64,000 bases of DNA, taken from JANMEX01 sp041751995. Lineage in GTDB: Bacteria > Pseudomonadota > Alphaproteobacteria > Rhizobiales > Rhizobiaceae. The notes below the pieces were generated by a model. The model was not told the origin of the DNA. It ran no database searches and saw nothing but the letters and a program-made list of their open reading frames with translations. Shown here piece by piece: positions 1-7,997 of this stretch (its first letter is position 1; each line of letters starts with the position of its first letter). A program made the translations under genes and the position numbers. The stretch is from the NCBI GenBank assembly GCA_041751995.1, contig JBGSHY010000019.1, positions 40,024 to 104,023 of the forward strand, in the 5' to 3' direction.

Positions 1-164
1 AATGGGCGCGGCGCGGCCTGTTGGAAAACGTCGCCACAGGCCTCATTGCGCTCGGCTTCCTGATGCTTTTCCAGTCCTTCGCCCTGGTGTTCTACACCTG
101 GTCATTCCTCACCCTTTTGGCCGGCACGGTGATGTTCATCATCGTCTCGAAGTTTCCGGAGTAG
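1..164 (+). CDS. C-terminal end of a small hydrophobic membrane protein (partial)
   Basis: An open frame enters from the left edge and ends at the TAG at 162-164. The visible 53 residues contain two hydrophobic stretches separated by a short FYTW segment and end in SKFPE, so this is probably the end of an integral membrane protein. The stop lies one base before the GTG/ATG of the next ABC ATPase gene, so it is in the same operon. A small membrane subunit or the end of a permease would fit an ABC transporter operon. I do not recognise the family, and the N-terminus is outside the window. Confidence 0.55.
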   Translation, partial: WARRGLLENVATGLIALGFLMLFQSFALVFYTWSFLTLLAGTVMFIIVSKFPE

Positions 165-165
165 G

Positions 166-1260
166 GTGATGGCAGAGATCCGCATTGAAAAACTGCGCAA
201 GGAATTCGGGGCGTTCGTGGCGGTCCAGCAATCTGACTTTGTCGTCAATGACGGCGAGTTTCTTTGCCTGCTCGGCCCGTCCGGCTGCGGCAAGACGACA
301 ACGCTGCGGATGATCGCCGGACTGGAATTGCCGTCGTCCGGCAAGATCCTGCTCGGCGGCGAGGATGTCACCTTCAACCGCGCCCGCGACCGCGACATTG
401 CCTTCGTGTTCCAGCTGTTTGCGCTCTATCCGCACATGAATGTGCGAAAGAACATCGCCTTTCCGCTGCTGGCGCAAGGCATGCCTTCGGGCGAAATCCG
501 CCAACGGGTCGAGGAAGCGGCAAAGCTTTTGCGGATCGATCATCTTCTGGATCGGTCCGTGTCCGGCCTTGCGGGAGGCGACCGCCAGCGCGTGGCGCTT
601 GGCCGCGCCATAGTGCGCCGGCCGAAATGCTTCCTGATGGACGAGCCGCTCGGCACGCTGGATGCCGAACTGCGCGACCTGATGGTCCATGAGCTGCGAG
701 AACTGCACAACCGCATCCATGCCACCACTGTCTATGTCACCCATGACCAGATGGAAGCCATGTCGATGGCCGACAAGATTGCGGTGATGAACCATGGCAT
801 CATCGAGCAATACGGCACGCCGCAGGAAATCTATGACCGTCCGGCTTCTATGTATGTCGCCGACTTCATCGGCTCGCCGCCGATGAACTTTTTGCCCACC
901 GACCAGACAGCGCAAGGGGGCGCGGACAAGGTTGTCATCGATGGCGCAGGCGTTGCCATTCCGCGTCTCGACCAGTTGGCGGGAGAAGGCGGAACGGTGC
1001 TGGGCGTGCGCCCGGAGCATGTGCGGCTGGACGACAATTCGCGCCTGCGCGGTTCGGTATATGCGACCGAATATCTCGGCTCAACGCAGATCATCGCCAT
1101 CGACACCAAGGCAGGGCGGGTAAAGGCGCGGACAGGAGTGGACGTCCGGCTCAATCCCGGTGCGCCGGTCGGAATATCATTCAATACGCCGAAGCTGTCA
1201 CTGTTCGACAAGACTTCCGGCAGGGCGTTTCGTCTCATAAAGGGAGGCGCGCATGGCTGA
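166..1260 (+). CDS. ABC transporter ATP-binding protein, sugar/polyol type, first of a pair
   Basis: Cytoplasmic ATPase of an importer of the MalK/UgpC/GlpS-like class. Walker A GPSGCGKTT is at about residues 37-45, the Q-loop glutamine lies in FVFQ before LYPHM, Walker B FLMDEP is at about 156-161 and the switch histidine is in VTHDQ near 193. The C-terminal third has the TOBE-like layout (GVRPEH). The signature motif is degenerate: LAGGD instead of LSGGQ. The D-loop reads GTLDAELR. GTG at 166 and ATG at 169 are both possible starts. It overlaps the next ATPase gene by 8 bases, and the two probably form a heterodimer. The substrate is not shown by the sequence. The Dha kinase genes downstream suggest a triose or polyol such as glycerol or dihydroxyacetone, which is inference. 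Confidence 0.9.
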   Translation: MMAEIRIEKLRKEFGAFVAVQQSDFVVNDGEFLCLLGPSGCGKTTTLRMIAGLELPSSGKILLGGEDVTFNRARDRDIAFVFQLFALYPHMNVRKNIAFPLLAQGMPSGEIRQRVEEAAKLLRIDHLLDRSVSGLAGGDRQRVALGRAIVRRPKCFLMDEPLGTLDAELRDLMVHELRELHNRIHATTVYVTHDQMEAMSMADKIAVMNHGIIEQYGTPQEIYDRPASMYVADFIGSPPMNFLPTDQTAQGGADKVVIDGAGVAIPRLDQLAGEGGTVLGVRPEHVRLDDNSRLRGSVYATEYLGSTQIIAIDTKAGRVKARTGVDVRLNPGAPVGISFNTPKLSLFDKTSGRAFRLIKGGAHG

Positions 1261-2266
1261 CGTTCGCCTTTCCGGCCTCACCAAGCATTTCGGCGATAAA
1301 GCCGCTGTTGAAGGCCTTGAACTGGAAATTCACGACGGCGAGTTTGTCGTGTTGCTCGGGCCGACAGGCGCGGGCAAGACCACGACACTGAGGCTGATCG
1401 CCGGTCTCGAGCATCCCGATGCCGGGACCGTGTCAATTGCCGGTTCCGACGCCACCAAACTGCCGCCTGCCGCGCGCGATGTCGCTTTCGTCTTCCAGCA
1501 ATATTCGCTCTATCCGCATCTGTCGGTGTTCGAAAACCTCGCCTTCCCGCTGCGCTCGCCCGCGCGGCGCATGTCCGAGGATCAGCTGAGGTCCAAGGTC
1601 GCGCAGATTGCAAAGATGGTTCGCATCGACCACAAGCTCGACAGTCGCGCCACCAAACTCTCCGGCGGTGAAATGCAGCGTGTCGCAATCGGCCGCGCGC
1701 TGGTGCGTGATCCGTCGATTTACCTGATGGATGAGCCGCTCTCGTCGCTCGACGCCAAGCTGCGCGGTGATTTGCGCATTGAGTTGAAGCGCATTCAGAG
1801 TGAACTTGGCTCGACGACGCTTTATGTCACCCATGACCAGATTGAGGCGATGACCATGGCTGACCGCATCGGCATCATGGCGGACGGCAAACTGATCCAG
1901 ATCGGCACGCCGCGCCAGATTTATACTGCCCCGGCAAATATCCATGTGGCCGCCCGTCTCGGCCAGCCGGCAATCAATCTTTTCGCCGCCGATCTTCTGC
2001 CCGGTACAGGCATTGCCGCAGGCGCGAAGACGGTTGGCGCGCGCACGGAACATCTGTTGATCGCCGCCGCATCAAGCGGCAATGGCAAAGTCGAGCGGGT
2101 CGAGCATCTCGGCGATCAGAATCACATACACGTGTCGGTCAACGGTCAGAAGCTGACGGTGCTTGCCTCGCCGGACAATCTGTTCAAGGCGGGCGACACC
2201 ATATCCATTGAAGTCCGGGACCCGCTGTGCTTCGACGCATCCGGCAACCGAATCGCCAACGGCTGA
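1253..2266 (+). CDS. ABC transporter ATP-binding protein, sugar/polyol type, second of a pair
   Basis: Second ATPase of the same importer, 337 residues. Walker A GPTGAGKTT lies at about 36-44, the Q-loop is in FVFQQYSLYPHL, the signature is the near-normal LSGGEMQRV at about 137, Walker B is YLMDEP, and the H-loop is VTHDQ. The C-terminal domain is shorter than in the first ATPase but also carries a GARTEH element typical of MalK-type regulatory domains. The ATG overlaps the upstream gene, which suggests translational coupling. Twin ATPase genes are known for the rhizobial glycerol transporter (GlpS/GlpT), and this pair has the same layout. The permease and binding-protein genes must lie left of the window. 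Confidence 0.9.
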   Translation: MADVRLSGLTKHFGDKAAVEGLELEIHDGEFVVLLGPTGAGKTTTLRLIAGLEHPDAGTVSIAGSDATKLPPAARDVAFVFQQYSLYPHLSVFENLAFPLRSPARRMSEDQLRSKVAQIAKMVRIDHKLDSRATKLSGGEMQRVAIGRALVRDPSIYLMDEPLSSLDAKLRGDLRIELKRIQSELGSTTLYVTHDQIEAMTMADRIGIMADGKLIQIGTPRQIYTAPANIHVAARLGQPAINLFAADLLPGTGIAAGAKTVGARTEHLLIAAASSGNGKVERVEHLGDQNHIHVSVNGQKLTVLASPDNLFKAGDTISIEVRDPLCFDASGNRIANG

Positions 2267-2279
2267 AAGGAGGCAGGAT

Positions 2280-2882
2280 ATGGACCAGCAAAAACTGAAA
2301 AGCCTGATTGAAGCCGTCTCGGCAGCAATTCTCGCCCATGCCGACGAATTGACCGAACTCGACCAAGCCATTGGCGACGGCGACCATGGGCTCAACATGA
2401 AACGCGGCTTTGAGGCAGTGGCGGCAGAGGCAGATGCGCTCTCGCAGAAGCCGGTCGGCGAAGCGTTGAAGGCCATCGGCACCAAACTGGTGATGACCGT
2501 CGGCGGCGCATCCGGCCCCCTATACGGCACCCTCGCCATGGCGTTTGGCAAGGCGTTGCCGGAAAACCCGTCGCGCGCCGATGTCGCCACAGCCGCACGT
2601 GCGGCCATTGATGCGGTTGGCGCGCGCGGCAAGTCGCAAGCCGGGCAGAAGACCATGCTTGATGTGCTGGAGCCGGCATATGCGTCATTTGCGGACGGTG
2701 CAAAACTCGCCGCTGTTGCAGAAGCGGCTGACGCGGCGGCTGCGGCTACCAAGCCGATGCTCGCCATCCGCGGCCGCGCCTCGTTTCTGGGCGAACGCTC
2801 GATCGGCCATGTCGACCCGGGCGCACGGTCTTCCGCGCTGCTCATTCGCACGCTGGCGGAACATTTTGGAGCAGTCTCATGA
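2280..2882 (+). CDS. dhaL: Dihydroxyacetone kinase ADP-binding subunit DhaL
   Basis: DhaL is the nucleotide-carrying subunit of PTS-dependent dihydroxyacetone kinase. It holds a permanently bound ADP that is rephosphorylated by DhaM and passes the phosphate to the triose on DhaK. The metal/ADP site is clear: D28, D33 and D35 in LDQAIGDGDHG. Further typical elements are GGASGPLYGT, GARGKSQAGQKTMLD and, near the end, RASFLGERSIGHVDPGA. The start was set at ATG 2280 because a strong AGGAGG precedes it; a longer in-frame extension upstream lies inside the preceding gene. Length is 200 residues, usual for the family. The stop overlaps the dhaM start (ATGA). Confidence 0.95.
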   Translation: MDQQKLKSLIEAVSAAILAHADELTELDQAIGDGDHGLNMKRGFEAVAAEADALSQKPVGEALKAIGTKLVMTVGGASGPLYGTLAMAFGKALPENPSRADVATAARAAIDAVGARGKSQAGQKTMLDVLEPAYASFADGAKLAAVAEAADAAAAATKPMLAIRGRASFLGERSIGHVDPGARSSALLIRTLAEHFGAVS

Positions 2883-3268
2883 GCAATGTCGGCATTGTCA
2901 TCGTTTCGCACTCGCCGCTGGTTGCTGAAGGCGCGGCCGACATGGTCCGGCAAATGGTCGGCGATGAAGTGCCGCTGGCCTGGTGTGGCGGCAATTCCGA
3001 AGGCGGATTGGGAACCGATGTTGCGGCAATCATGGCCGCGATAGACAGCGCCTGGTCGGACGCGGGCGTTGCAGTTCTCGTCGATCTCGGCGGCGCGGAA
3101 ACCAACAGCGAAATGGCCATCGAAATGATGCCGGAAGAACGCCAGCAGAAGATTGTCATCTGCAATGCCCCGATAGTCGAAGGTGCGGTGATGGCGGCGA
3201 CGGAAGCCTCCGGCGGCGCCTCGCTTATGACAGTCAAGGCGACTGCCGAAGAGTTGATGGCCGGGTAA
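2879..3268 (+). CDS. dhaM: PTS EIIA-type phosphoryl carrier of Dha kinase, DhaM (single domain)
   Basis: A mannose-type EIIA domain of 129 residues that phosphorylates DhaL-ADP. The phosphorylatable histidine is H11 in GIVIVSHSPLVAEG, followed by the GTD segment (GGLGTDVAAI) and the LVDLGGAETNSEMA strand typical of DhaM/EIIA-Man. Unlike E. coli DhaM, which is a fusion EIIA-HPr-EI, this protein stops after the EIIA domain. The HPr and enzyme I parts follow as separate genes. It overlaps dhaL by four bases and ends 15 bases before the HPr start. Confidence 0.93.
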   Translation: MSNVGIVIVSHSPLVAEGAADMVRQMVGDEVPLAWCGGNSEGGLGTDVAAIMAAIDSAWSDAGVAVLVDLGGAETNSEMAIEMMPEERQQKIVICNAPIVEGAVMAATEASGGASLMTVKATAEELMAG

Positions 3269-3283
3269 ATGATGGAGGCTGGC

Positions 3284-3562
3284 ATGACCGAAAAAACCGC
3301 ATCAGTGCTCCTGACCAACAAGGTGGGCCTGCACGCGCGCCCGTCGGTCAAGCTGACCCAGCTCGCCAAGAAATATGCCGCGCACGTTGATGTGGCGGTG
3401 GATGCCGGAGGTCCGTGGTTTGACGCCAAAAGCCCGGTGAAAATCATGCGGCTCAAGGCGCCGCAAGGTGAGACGCTGTATTTCCGCGCCAAGGGCGCTG
3501 ATGCCGGTGACGCGCTTGGTGAATTGGTGGCGCTGGTGGCGCGGCGGTTTGACGAAGAGTGA
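3284..3562 (+). CDS. HPr family phosphocarrier protein dedicated to Dha kinase
   Basis: A free-standing HPr of 92 residues that should carry phosphate from the enzyme I encoded downstream to DhaM. The active-site histidine is H17 in the consensus GLHARPS. The region matching the regulatory Ser-46 site reads AKSPVKIM and is not a standard KSIMG. Two earlier in-frame ATGs exist at 3269 and 3272, but the GGAGG at 3274-3278 has correct spacing only for ATG 3284. The gene is four bases from the next start. Most Hyphomicrobiales have another HPr (PtsH/NPr) at the ptsN/hprK loci, so this copy is probably a paralogue specific for this pathway (inference). Confidence 0.93.
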   Translation: MTEKTASVLLTNKVGLHARPSVKLTQLAKKYAAHVDVAVDAGGPWFDAKSPVKIMRLKAPQGETLYFRAKGADAGDALGELVALVARRFDEE

Positions 3563-3566
3563 TGTC

Positions 3567-5171
3567 ATGGAGCGGGTGATCAGCGGCATTGCGGCATCAT
3601 CCGGCATCGGGATAGGGCCTGTGTTTTCGCTCTCAGATTTGACAGGCTCCGCCCGAACTGCCGGTGATGTCAGGTCCGAGACGGCGGCCTTGTCCTTTGC
3701 TGTCAAAAAGGCGGCGCTCGAAGTTGCCGAACTTGCCGCCGCACAGGAAGGTGAAGCGGCGGAAATTCTCGGTTTTCAAGTGGCCATGCTCGAAGACGAA
3801 GCACTGGCCGAAGAGGCTTTCGCCCTTATTGAAACCGGTGCTGCCGCCGATCATGCCTGGAACAAGGCAATGGCGGTGGAAATCGACGGCTACCAATCCT
3901 CCGATGACGATTACTTCCGTGCCCGTGCCGCAGATCTTGCCGACATCCGCGACCGTGTCCTTGCCGCCCTGTTTGGTGTTGAGGCCAGCCGGTCGCTGCC
4001 GCAAGGTTCAATCATCGTCGCTGAAGATCTGAAGCCATCCCAGTTTCTCAGCGCAGATTGGACCGGCGGCGGAGCCATTGTCCTTGGGCAGGGAAGCCCG
4101 TCGTCCCATGTCGCCATGCTGGCGAGGGCGCGTACGGTGCCGATGGTTGTCGGCATCGGCGAAGCTTGGCGGTCCCTTTCGGGTCCGCTGGTCGTGGACG
4201 GTTCTGCAGGCTTGGTGACCGTGAAGCCAAGTGATGAGACCGTCCTTGAAGCCAAGGCCAAGTCCGGCGACAAGGCTCGCCAGCGCCGTGAAGCAGAAAA
4301 GCAAATTCTCGAGCCTTCAGTCACCAAAGATGGAACCTTGATCAAGGTTATGGTCAACGTCGCGGCCTTGTCCGATCTTGAAGGCCTGAACGTTGAGGCA
4401 GTGGATGGCGTTGGCCTGACCCGCACCGAATTTCTTGTCGAACAGGCTTTGCACGACGAAAACGCGCAAACAGCAGATTATGCGGCTCTGCTGCAATGGG
4501 CCGGACAGAAGCCGGTCACCATCCGCACGTTCGACGCAGGCGGCGACAAGCCGGTGAAAGGCTATACCGTCGATGGCGAAAGCAACCCCTTCCTCGGGCT
4601 GCGCGGCGTCCGCCTGTCGTTGATGCACAAAGATGTTTTCAAGATACAACTTCGCGCAATCCTGCGCGCGTCGGTGCACGGCAACGCCAAAATCATGTTG
4701 CCAATGGTGACAAGTCCGGCTGACCTCGAGATCGCCCGCGAACTGCTTCATGCGTGCCGCGACGAGTTCATCGCCGGTGGCGTTCCCCACACTTTGCCGC
4801 AACTCGGCATCATGGTCGAGGTGCCGGCGGTGGCCCTCTCGCCGGACATGTTCGACGCAGCCTTCTATTCCATCGGCTCCAACGATTTGACCCAATACGC
4901 CACTGCGGCAGGCCGCGACAACGCAGCCTCCGCCAAATGGGCGGATGTCACGCATCCGGGGGTATTGGCGATGATTGCCCATGTTGCCCGGCACGGTGTT
5001 GCCACGGGCAAGGAAGTCAGTCTCTGCGGCGATGCCGGCGGCGACCCTGCAGTCATCGGTCAATTGCTGCGCGCCGGGGTCCGCGCTGTTTCGGTTGCGC
5101 CGGGTTTGGTAGCCATGGCAAAAGCAGCAATCCGCGCGGTCGATCTTTCGGCGCGGGAGGAGGCGGCATGA
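3567..5171 (+). CDS. ptsI: Phosphoenolpyruvate-protein phosphotransferase (PTS enzyme I) of the Dha kinase relay
   Basis: Enzyme I takes phosphate from PEP and gives it to HPr. The start is ATG 3567, four bases after the HPr stop; the frame is open further upstream but only inside the HPr gene. Length is 534 residues, slightly short of the usual 570. The phosphorylated histidine is H181 in GSPSSHVAMLAR. The C-terminal PEP-binding barrel is complete: RTFDAGGDKP, NPFLGLRGVRLS, MLPMVTS, MVEVPAVAL, GSNDLTQY and the catalytic C487 in SLCGDAGGDP (CGEMAGD in standard EI). It therefore appears to be a full catalytic enzyme and not the truncated EI tail of DhaM. Overlaps the next gene by four bases. 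Confidence 0.93.
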   Translation: MERVISGIAASSGIGIGPVFSLSDLTGSARTAGDVRSETAALSFAVKKAALEVAELAAAQEGEAAEILGFQVAMLEDEALAEEAFALIETGAAADHAWNKAMAVEIDGYQSSDDDYFRARAADLADIRDRVLAALFGVEASRSLPQGSIIVAEDLKPSQFLSADWTGGGAIVLGQGSPSSHVAMLARARTVPMVVGIGEAWRSLSGPLVVDGSAGLVTVKPSDETVLEAKAKSGDKARQRREAEKQILEPSVTKDGTLIKVMVNVAALSDLEGLNVEAVDGVGLTRTEFLVEQALHDENAQTADYAALLQWAGQKPVTIRTFDAGGDKPVKGYTVDGESNPFLGLRGVRLSLMHKDVFKIQLRAILRASVHGNAKIMLPMVTSPADLEIARELLHACRDEFIAGGVPHTLPQLGIMVEVPAVALSPDMFDAAFYSIGSNDLTQYATAAGRDNAASAKWADVTHPGVLAMIAHVARHGVATGKEVSLCGDAGGDPAVIGQLLRAGVRAVSVAPGLVAMAKAAIRAVDLSAREEAA

Positions 5172-5626
5172 ACGAACCGGCACCGATTCCCGAAGGCGCA
5201 ACACCGCTGGAGGGCTACAAGCTCATCCTGCAGAAAGTGATCGACACGCGCCCGTCCGGCACGCGCCAGCGGCTTGCCGAGGCATTAGGCAAGAACAGAT
5301 CCTTTATATCCCAGATTGCCAATCCGGCCTATTCAACGCCGGTCCCGGTGCAACACCTCGAAATCATGTTCCACATCTGCCACTTTTCACCTGTCGAAAA
5401 GCGCGATTTTCTCAACGCCTACCGTGCCGCCCACCCTGGCCGTCTGGAGGCCGTTGGCGCTTCGCGCTCCACCCGTGCTGTCACGCTTGAACTGCCGGAT
5501 TTCGGCAATACGCAAATGAATCGACGGGTTGATGAAATGGTTCATTCGCTGGTGCGCGGCATCAGTGAATTGTTTCTGGAAAATGCCGAGAGTGATTTGA
5601 AGAATTCGCGGGAGGATATGAAATGA
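5168..5626 (+). CDS. Small HTH (XRE-like) DNA-binding protein inside the Dha kinase operon
   Basis: A 152-residue protein between ptsI and dhaK, overlapping both by four bases. Residues about 35-65 (RQRLAEALGKNRSFISQIAN) look like a lambda-repressor-like helix-turn-helix. A helical segment and a TLELPDFG element follow, and the C-terminus (about 118-152) is charged and helical, possibly for oligomerisation. It is not DhaS, DhaR or any named Dha regulator that I recognise. The embedded position suggests a local regulator sensing the state of the phosphorelay or the triose, which is inference. Confidence 0.75.
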   Translation: MNEPAPIPEGATPLEGYKLILQKVIDTRPSGTRQRLAEALGKNRSFISQIANPAYSTPVPVQHLEIMFHICHFSPVEKRDFLNAYRAAHPGRLEAVGASRSTRAVTLELPDFGNTQMNRRVDEMVHSLVRGISELFLENAESDLKNSREDMK

Positions 5627-6606
5627 AAAAGCTGATGAACGGCGCAGACACCATTCTGTCCGAAAGTCTCGCCGGAATGGCTGCCGTGCATGCCGACATT
5701 CTGACGCTCAGCCAAGACAACAAGTTCGTCCGCCGCCGCAACCTCAAGCCTGGCAAGGTCGCCCTGATCTCGGGCGGCGGCACGGGGCATGAGCCGCTTC
5801 ACGCCGGTTTCGTCGGCGAGGGCATGTTAGACGCAGCTTGCCCGGGGCAAGTGTTCACATCGCCGACACCAGACCAGATGCTGGCTGCGACTGCCTCGGT
5901 TTCTGGCCCTGCCGGGACATTGTTCATCGTCAAGAACTATGAAGGCGATGTGATGAATTTCGAGATGGCTGCCGAAATGGCCGACGGGCCGGTGGCAACC
6001 GTCATTACCGATGATGATGTTGCTGTTGAAAAGTCCACGTGGTCCACAGGCCGCCGCGGCGTAGCCGGAACATTGGTGGTTGAAAAGATTGTTGGCGCAG
6101 CGGCCGAGCAAGGCCGCGATCTCGCGGCCTTGAAAGTGCTCGGTGACAGCATCAACGCCCGCACCCGGTCGATGGGCGTCGCACTGACGTCCTGCACCGT
6201 TCCCGCCGCCGGCAAGCCGACATTTTCACTCGGCGAGCACGAAATGGAAATGGGGGTCGGCATTCACGGCGAGCCCGGCCGCCGCCGTGTGCCATTGGCG
6301 TCTGCCGACGCGATTGCCAATGAAATGATGGGGGCGATCCTTGGCGATCTGGACCTGAAACGCGGCCAGCAATGCCTGCTGCTTGTCAATGGTTTTGGCG
6401 GCACGCCGTCGATGGAGCTTTACCTGATGGCCAATGCCGCCCGCCGCATCCTTGACGGCGCGGGCCTGGTTATCAGTCGCGCATTGGTTGGCTCCTATGT
6501 CACGTCGCTTGATATGGCGGGATGTTCGCTGACCATCACAGCGTTCGATGAAGAGGCGGTCTGTCTATGGGATGCATCTGTTCATACGGCAGCGCTGCGC
6601 TGGTGA
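5623..6606 (+). CDS. dhaK: Dihydroxyacetone kinase substrate-binding subunit DhaK
   Basis: DhaK binds dihydroxyacetone covalently through a histidine and presents it to DhaL-ATP for phosphorylation to DHAP. The hemiaminal histidine is H215 in GVGIHGEPGR (H218 in E. coli DhaK). Other hallmarks are SGGGTGHEPLHAGFVG, PGQVFTSPTPDQM, KNYEGDVMNFEMA and the C-terminal VNGFGGTPSMELYL. Length is 327 residues, somewhat shorter than the E. coli protein (356) but with all core motifs. It is the last gene of the operon. The order dhaL-dhaM-HPr-EI-HTH-dhaK is unusual because dhaK normally comes first. Confidence 0.95.
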   Translation: MKKLMNGADTILSESLAGMAAVHADILTLSQDNKFVRRRNLKPGKVALISGGGTGHEPLHAGFVGEGMLDAACPGQVFTSPTPDQMLAATASVSGPAGTLFIVKNYEGDVMNFEMAAEMADGPVATVITDDDVAVEKSTWSTGRRGVAGTLVVEKIVGAAAEQGRDLAALKVLGDSINARTRSMGVALTSCTVPAAGKPTFSLGEHEMEMGVGIHGEPGRRRVPLASADAIANEMMGAILGDLDLKRGQQCLLLVNGFGGTPSMELYLMANAARRILDGAGLVISRALVGSYVTSLDMAGCSLTITAFDEEAVCLWDASVHTAALRW

Positions 6607-6725
6607 GTTTTGCAATGTGCTGCAGGGGTGGTTGAAGCGGCAGCAGGAATTCTCTTGCCTCATCAGCAAGTGCGGCGTTTCTGGCAATAACGGCCACTGG
6701 CCATATCACTTGCCTCGAGCGAGGC
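6607..6725. terminator. Convergent intergenic region with a hairpin next to the codA stop
   Basis: The short gap between the converging dhaK and codA-like genes ends in an inverted repeat, GCCTC-GAGC-GAGGC at 6712-6725, with partly paired flanks (ACTT / AAGT). It touches the codA stop codon. No T-run follows on either strand, so a terminator role is only a guess. Confidence 0.35.
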
Positions 6726-7997
6726 TCAAGTCACATGACGCCGCCGCACCGCAGCGGGGCGGCCGGCAATCGATAGTTTCGAATCGTTGCGGTTGCGCTC
6801 GGCAATGACCTTGCCATTAGCGATGACACAGAGCCGATCCGGGCGCAGGCGCAGCGCCTCAATCGGATTGCCGGCATCCAGCACAACGAGTGACGCCTTG
6901 TCGCCAACCTCAAGTCCATAGCCGTCAAGGTTCATGATCTTTGCGTTCGCATTCGTGACCATGTCAAAGCAGCGCGCCATTTCGGATGGGTGCATCATTT
7001 GCGCCACATGCATGCCCATGAAGGCGACGTCGAGCATGTCGGCGGTGCCGAGCGAATACCACGGGTCCAGCACGCAATCCTGGCCCCAGCCGACGGTGAT
7101 GCCCTGCGCCTGCATTTCCTTGACGCGTGTGAGGCCGCGCCTCTTGGGGAATGTGTCGTGCCGCCCCTGCAGCGTGATGTTGATCAACGGATTGGGGATC
7201 GCCGTCATGGCGCTTTCTGCAATCAGCGGCAGAAGTTTTGACACATAGTAATTGTCCATCGAATGCATCGACGTAAGATGGCTGCCGGCCGCGCGGTGCC
7301 CAAGTCCGTGGCGCGTCACTTCGCAAGCCATCGTCTCGACATGGCGGCTCATCGGATCGTCTGTCTCGTCGCAGTGGATATCGAGCATCAATCCGCGCTC
7401 AGCGGCGATGCGGGCAAGGTCTTTGACCGAAGCCGCGCCATCTTCCATCGTTCGCTCGAAATGCGGTATGCCGCCGACCACGTCGACGCCCATGTCGAGC
7501 GCCCGGATGAGGTTTTCACGGCCGGTCCCGGTGCGGTAAAGTCCATCCTGCGGAAAGGCGACCAGTTGCAGTTCAATATAGGGTGCAACGCGCTTCTTCA
7601 CTTCCAGCATCGCTTCAACGCCGCGCAGATGGTCCGGCGTCGTGTCGACGTGGGTGCGGATGGCGAGTAGCCCCATGGAGGCTGCCCAATCACAATAGGT
7701 CATCGCGCGGTCAACCATTTCGTCAACGGTGGCGATTTCGCGCAGCTCGCCCCAAAGGCTGATCCCTTCCAGCAATGTGCCCGACGCGTTCACGCGCGGG
7801 GTGCCGTAGGACAGCGTTGCATCCATGTGGAAGTGCGGGTCGACAAACGGCGGTGCAACAAGATCTCCGGTGGCGTCGATCACGCGGACAGCCGGCGCTT
7901 CGACCCTGCCAACCGCGGCAATGCGCTTGCCCTTGATGCCGATGTCCGCCACGGCGCCGTCCGGCAGGGTGCCGCCCTTGACGATCAGATCAAACAT
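6726..7997 (-). CDS. codA: Cytosine deaminase-like amidohydrolase
   Basis: Metal-dependent amidohydrolase of the CodA family, which deaminates cytosine to uracil and sometimes related bases. Metal-site elements are visible: HFH at H55/H57, HCDETDDP (H and E as in E. coli CodA), SHLTSMHSM and WGQDCVLDPWYSLGTADML with the catalytic aspartate. Length 423 residues is usual. It is the last gene of a five-gene minus-strand operon with a BMP-type ABC transporter and overlaps the permease gene by one base. The context makes a nucleobase a likely substrate. Cytosine itself is not proven, since relatives also act on isoguanine, creatinine or other imides. Confidence 0.88.
   Translation of the reverse strand: MFDLIVKGGTLPDGAVADIGIKGKRIAAVGRVEAPAVRVIDATGDLVAPPFVDPHFHMDATLSYGTPRVNASGTLLEGISLWGELREIATVDEMVDRAMTYCDWAASMGLLAIRTHVDTTPDHLRGVEAMLEVKKRVAPYIELQLVAFPQDGLYRTGTGRENLIRALDMGVDVVGGIPHFERTMEDGAASVKDLARIAAERGLMLDIHCDETDDPMSRHVETMACEVTRHGLGHRAAGSHLTSMHSMDNYYVSKLLPLIAESAMTAIPNPLINITLQGRHDTFPKRRGLTRVKEMQAQGITVGWGQDCVLDPWYSLGTADMLDVAFMGMHVAQMMHPSEMARCFDMVTNANAKIMNLDGYGLEVGDKASLVVLDAGNPIEALRLRPDRLCVIANGKVIAERNRNDSKLSIAGRPAAVRRRHVT

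Noticed and set aside
139..1020. Long minus-strand open frame antisense to the first ABC ATPase gene
   Set aside because: It mirrors the codon pattern of the plus-strand ATPase gene in high-GC DNA and has no family character; the same holds for many other long antisense frames, such as 4317-5204, 17524-18336, 35226-36188 and 44592-45815.
2163..2279. N-terminal extension of DhaL
   Set aside because: The frame is open, but it lies inside the upstream ATPase gene; the family start and an AGGAGG site point to ATG 2280.
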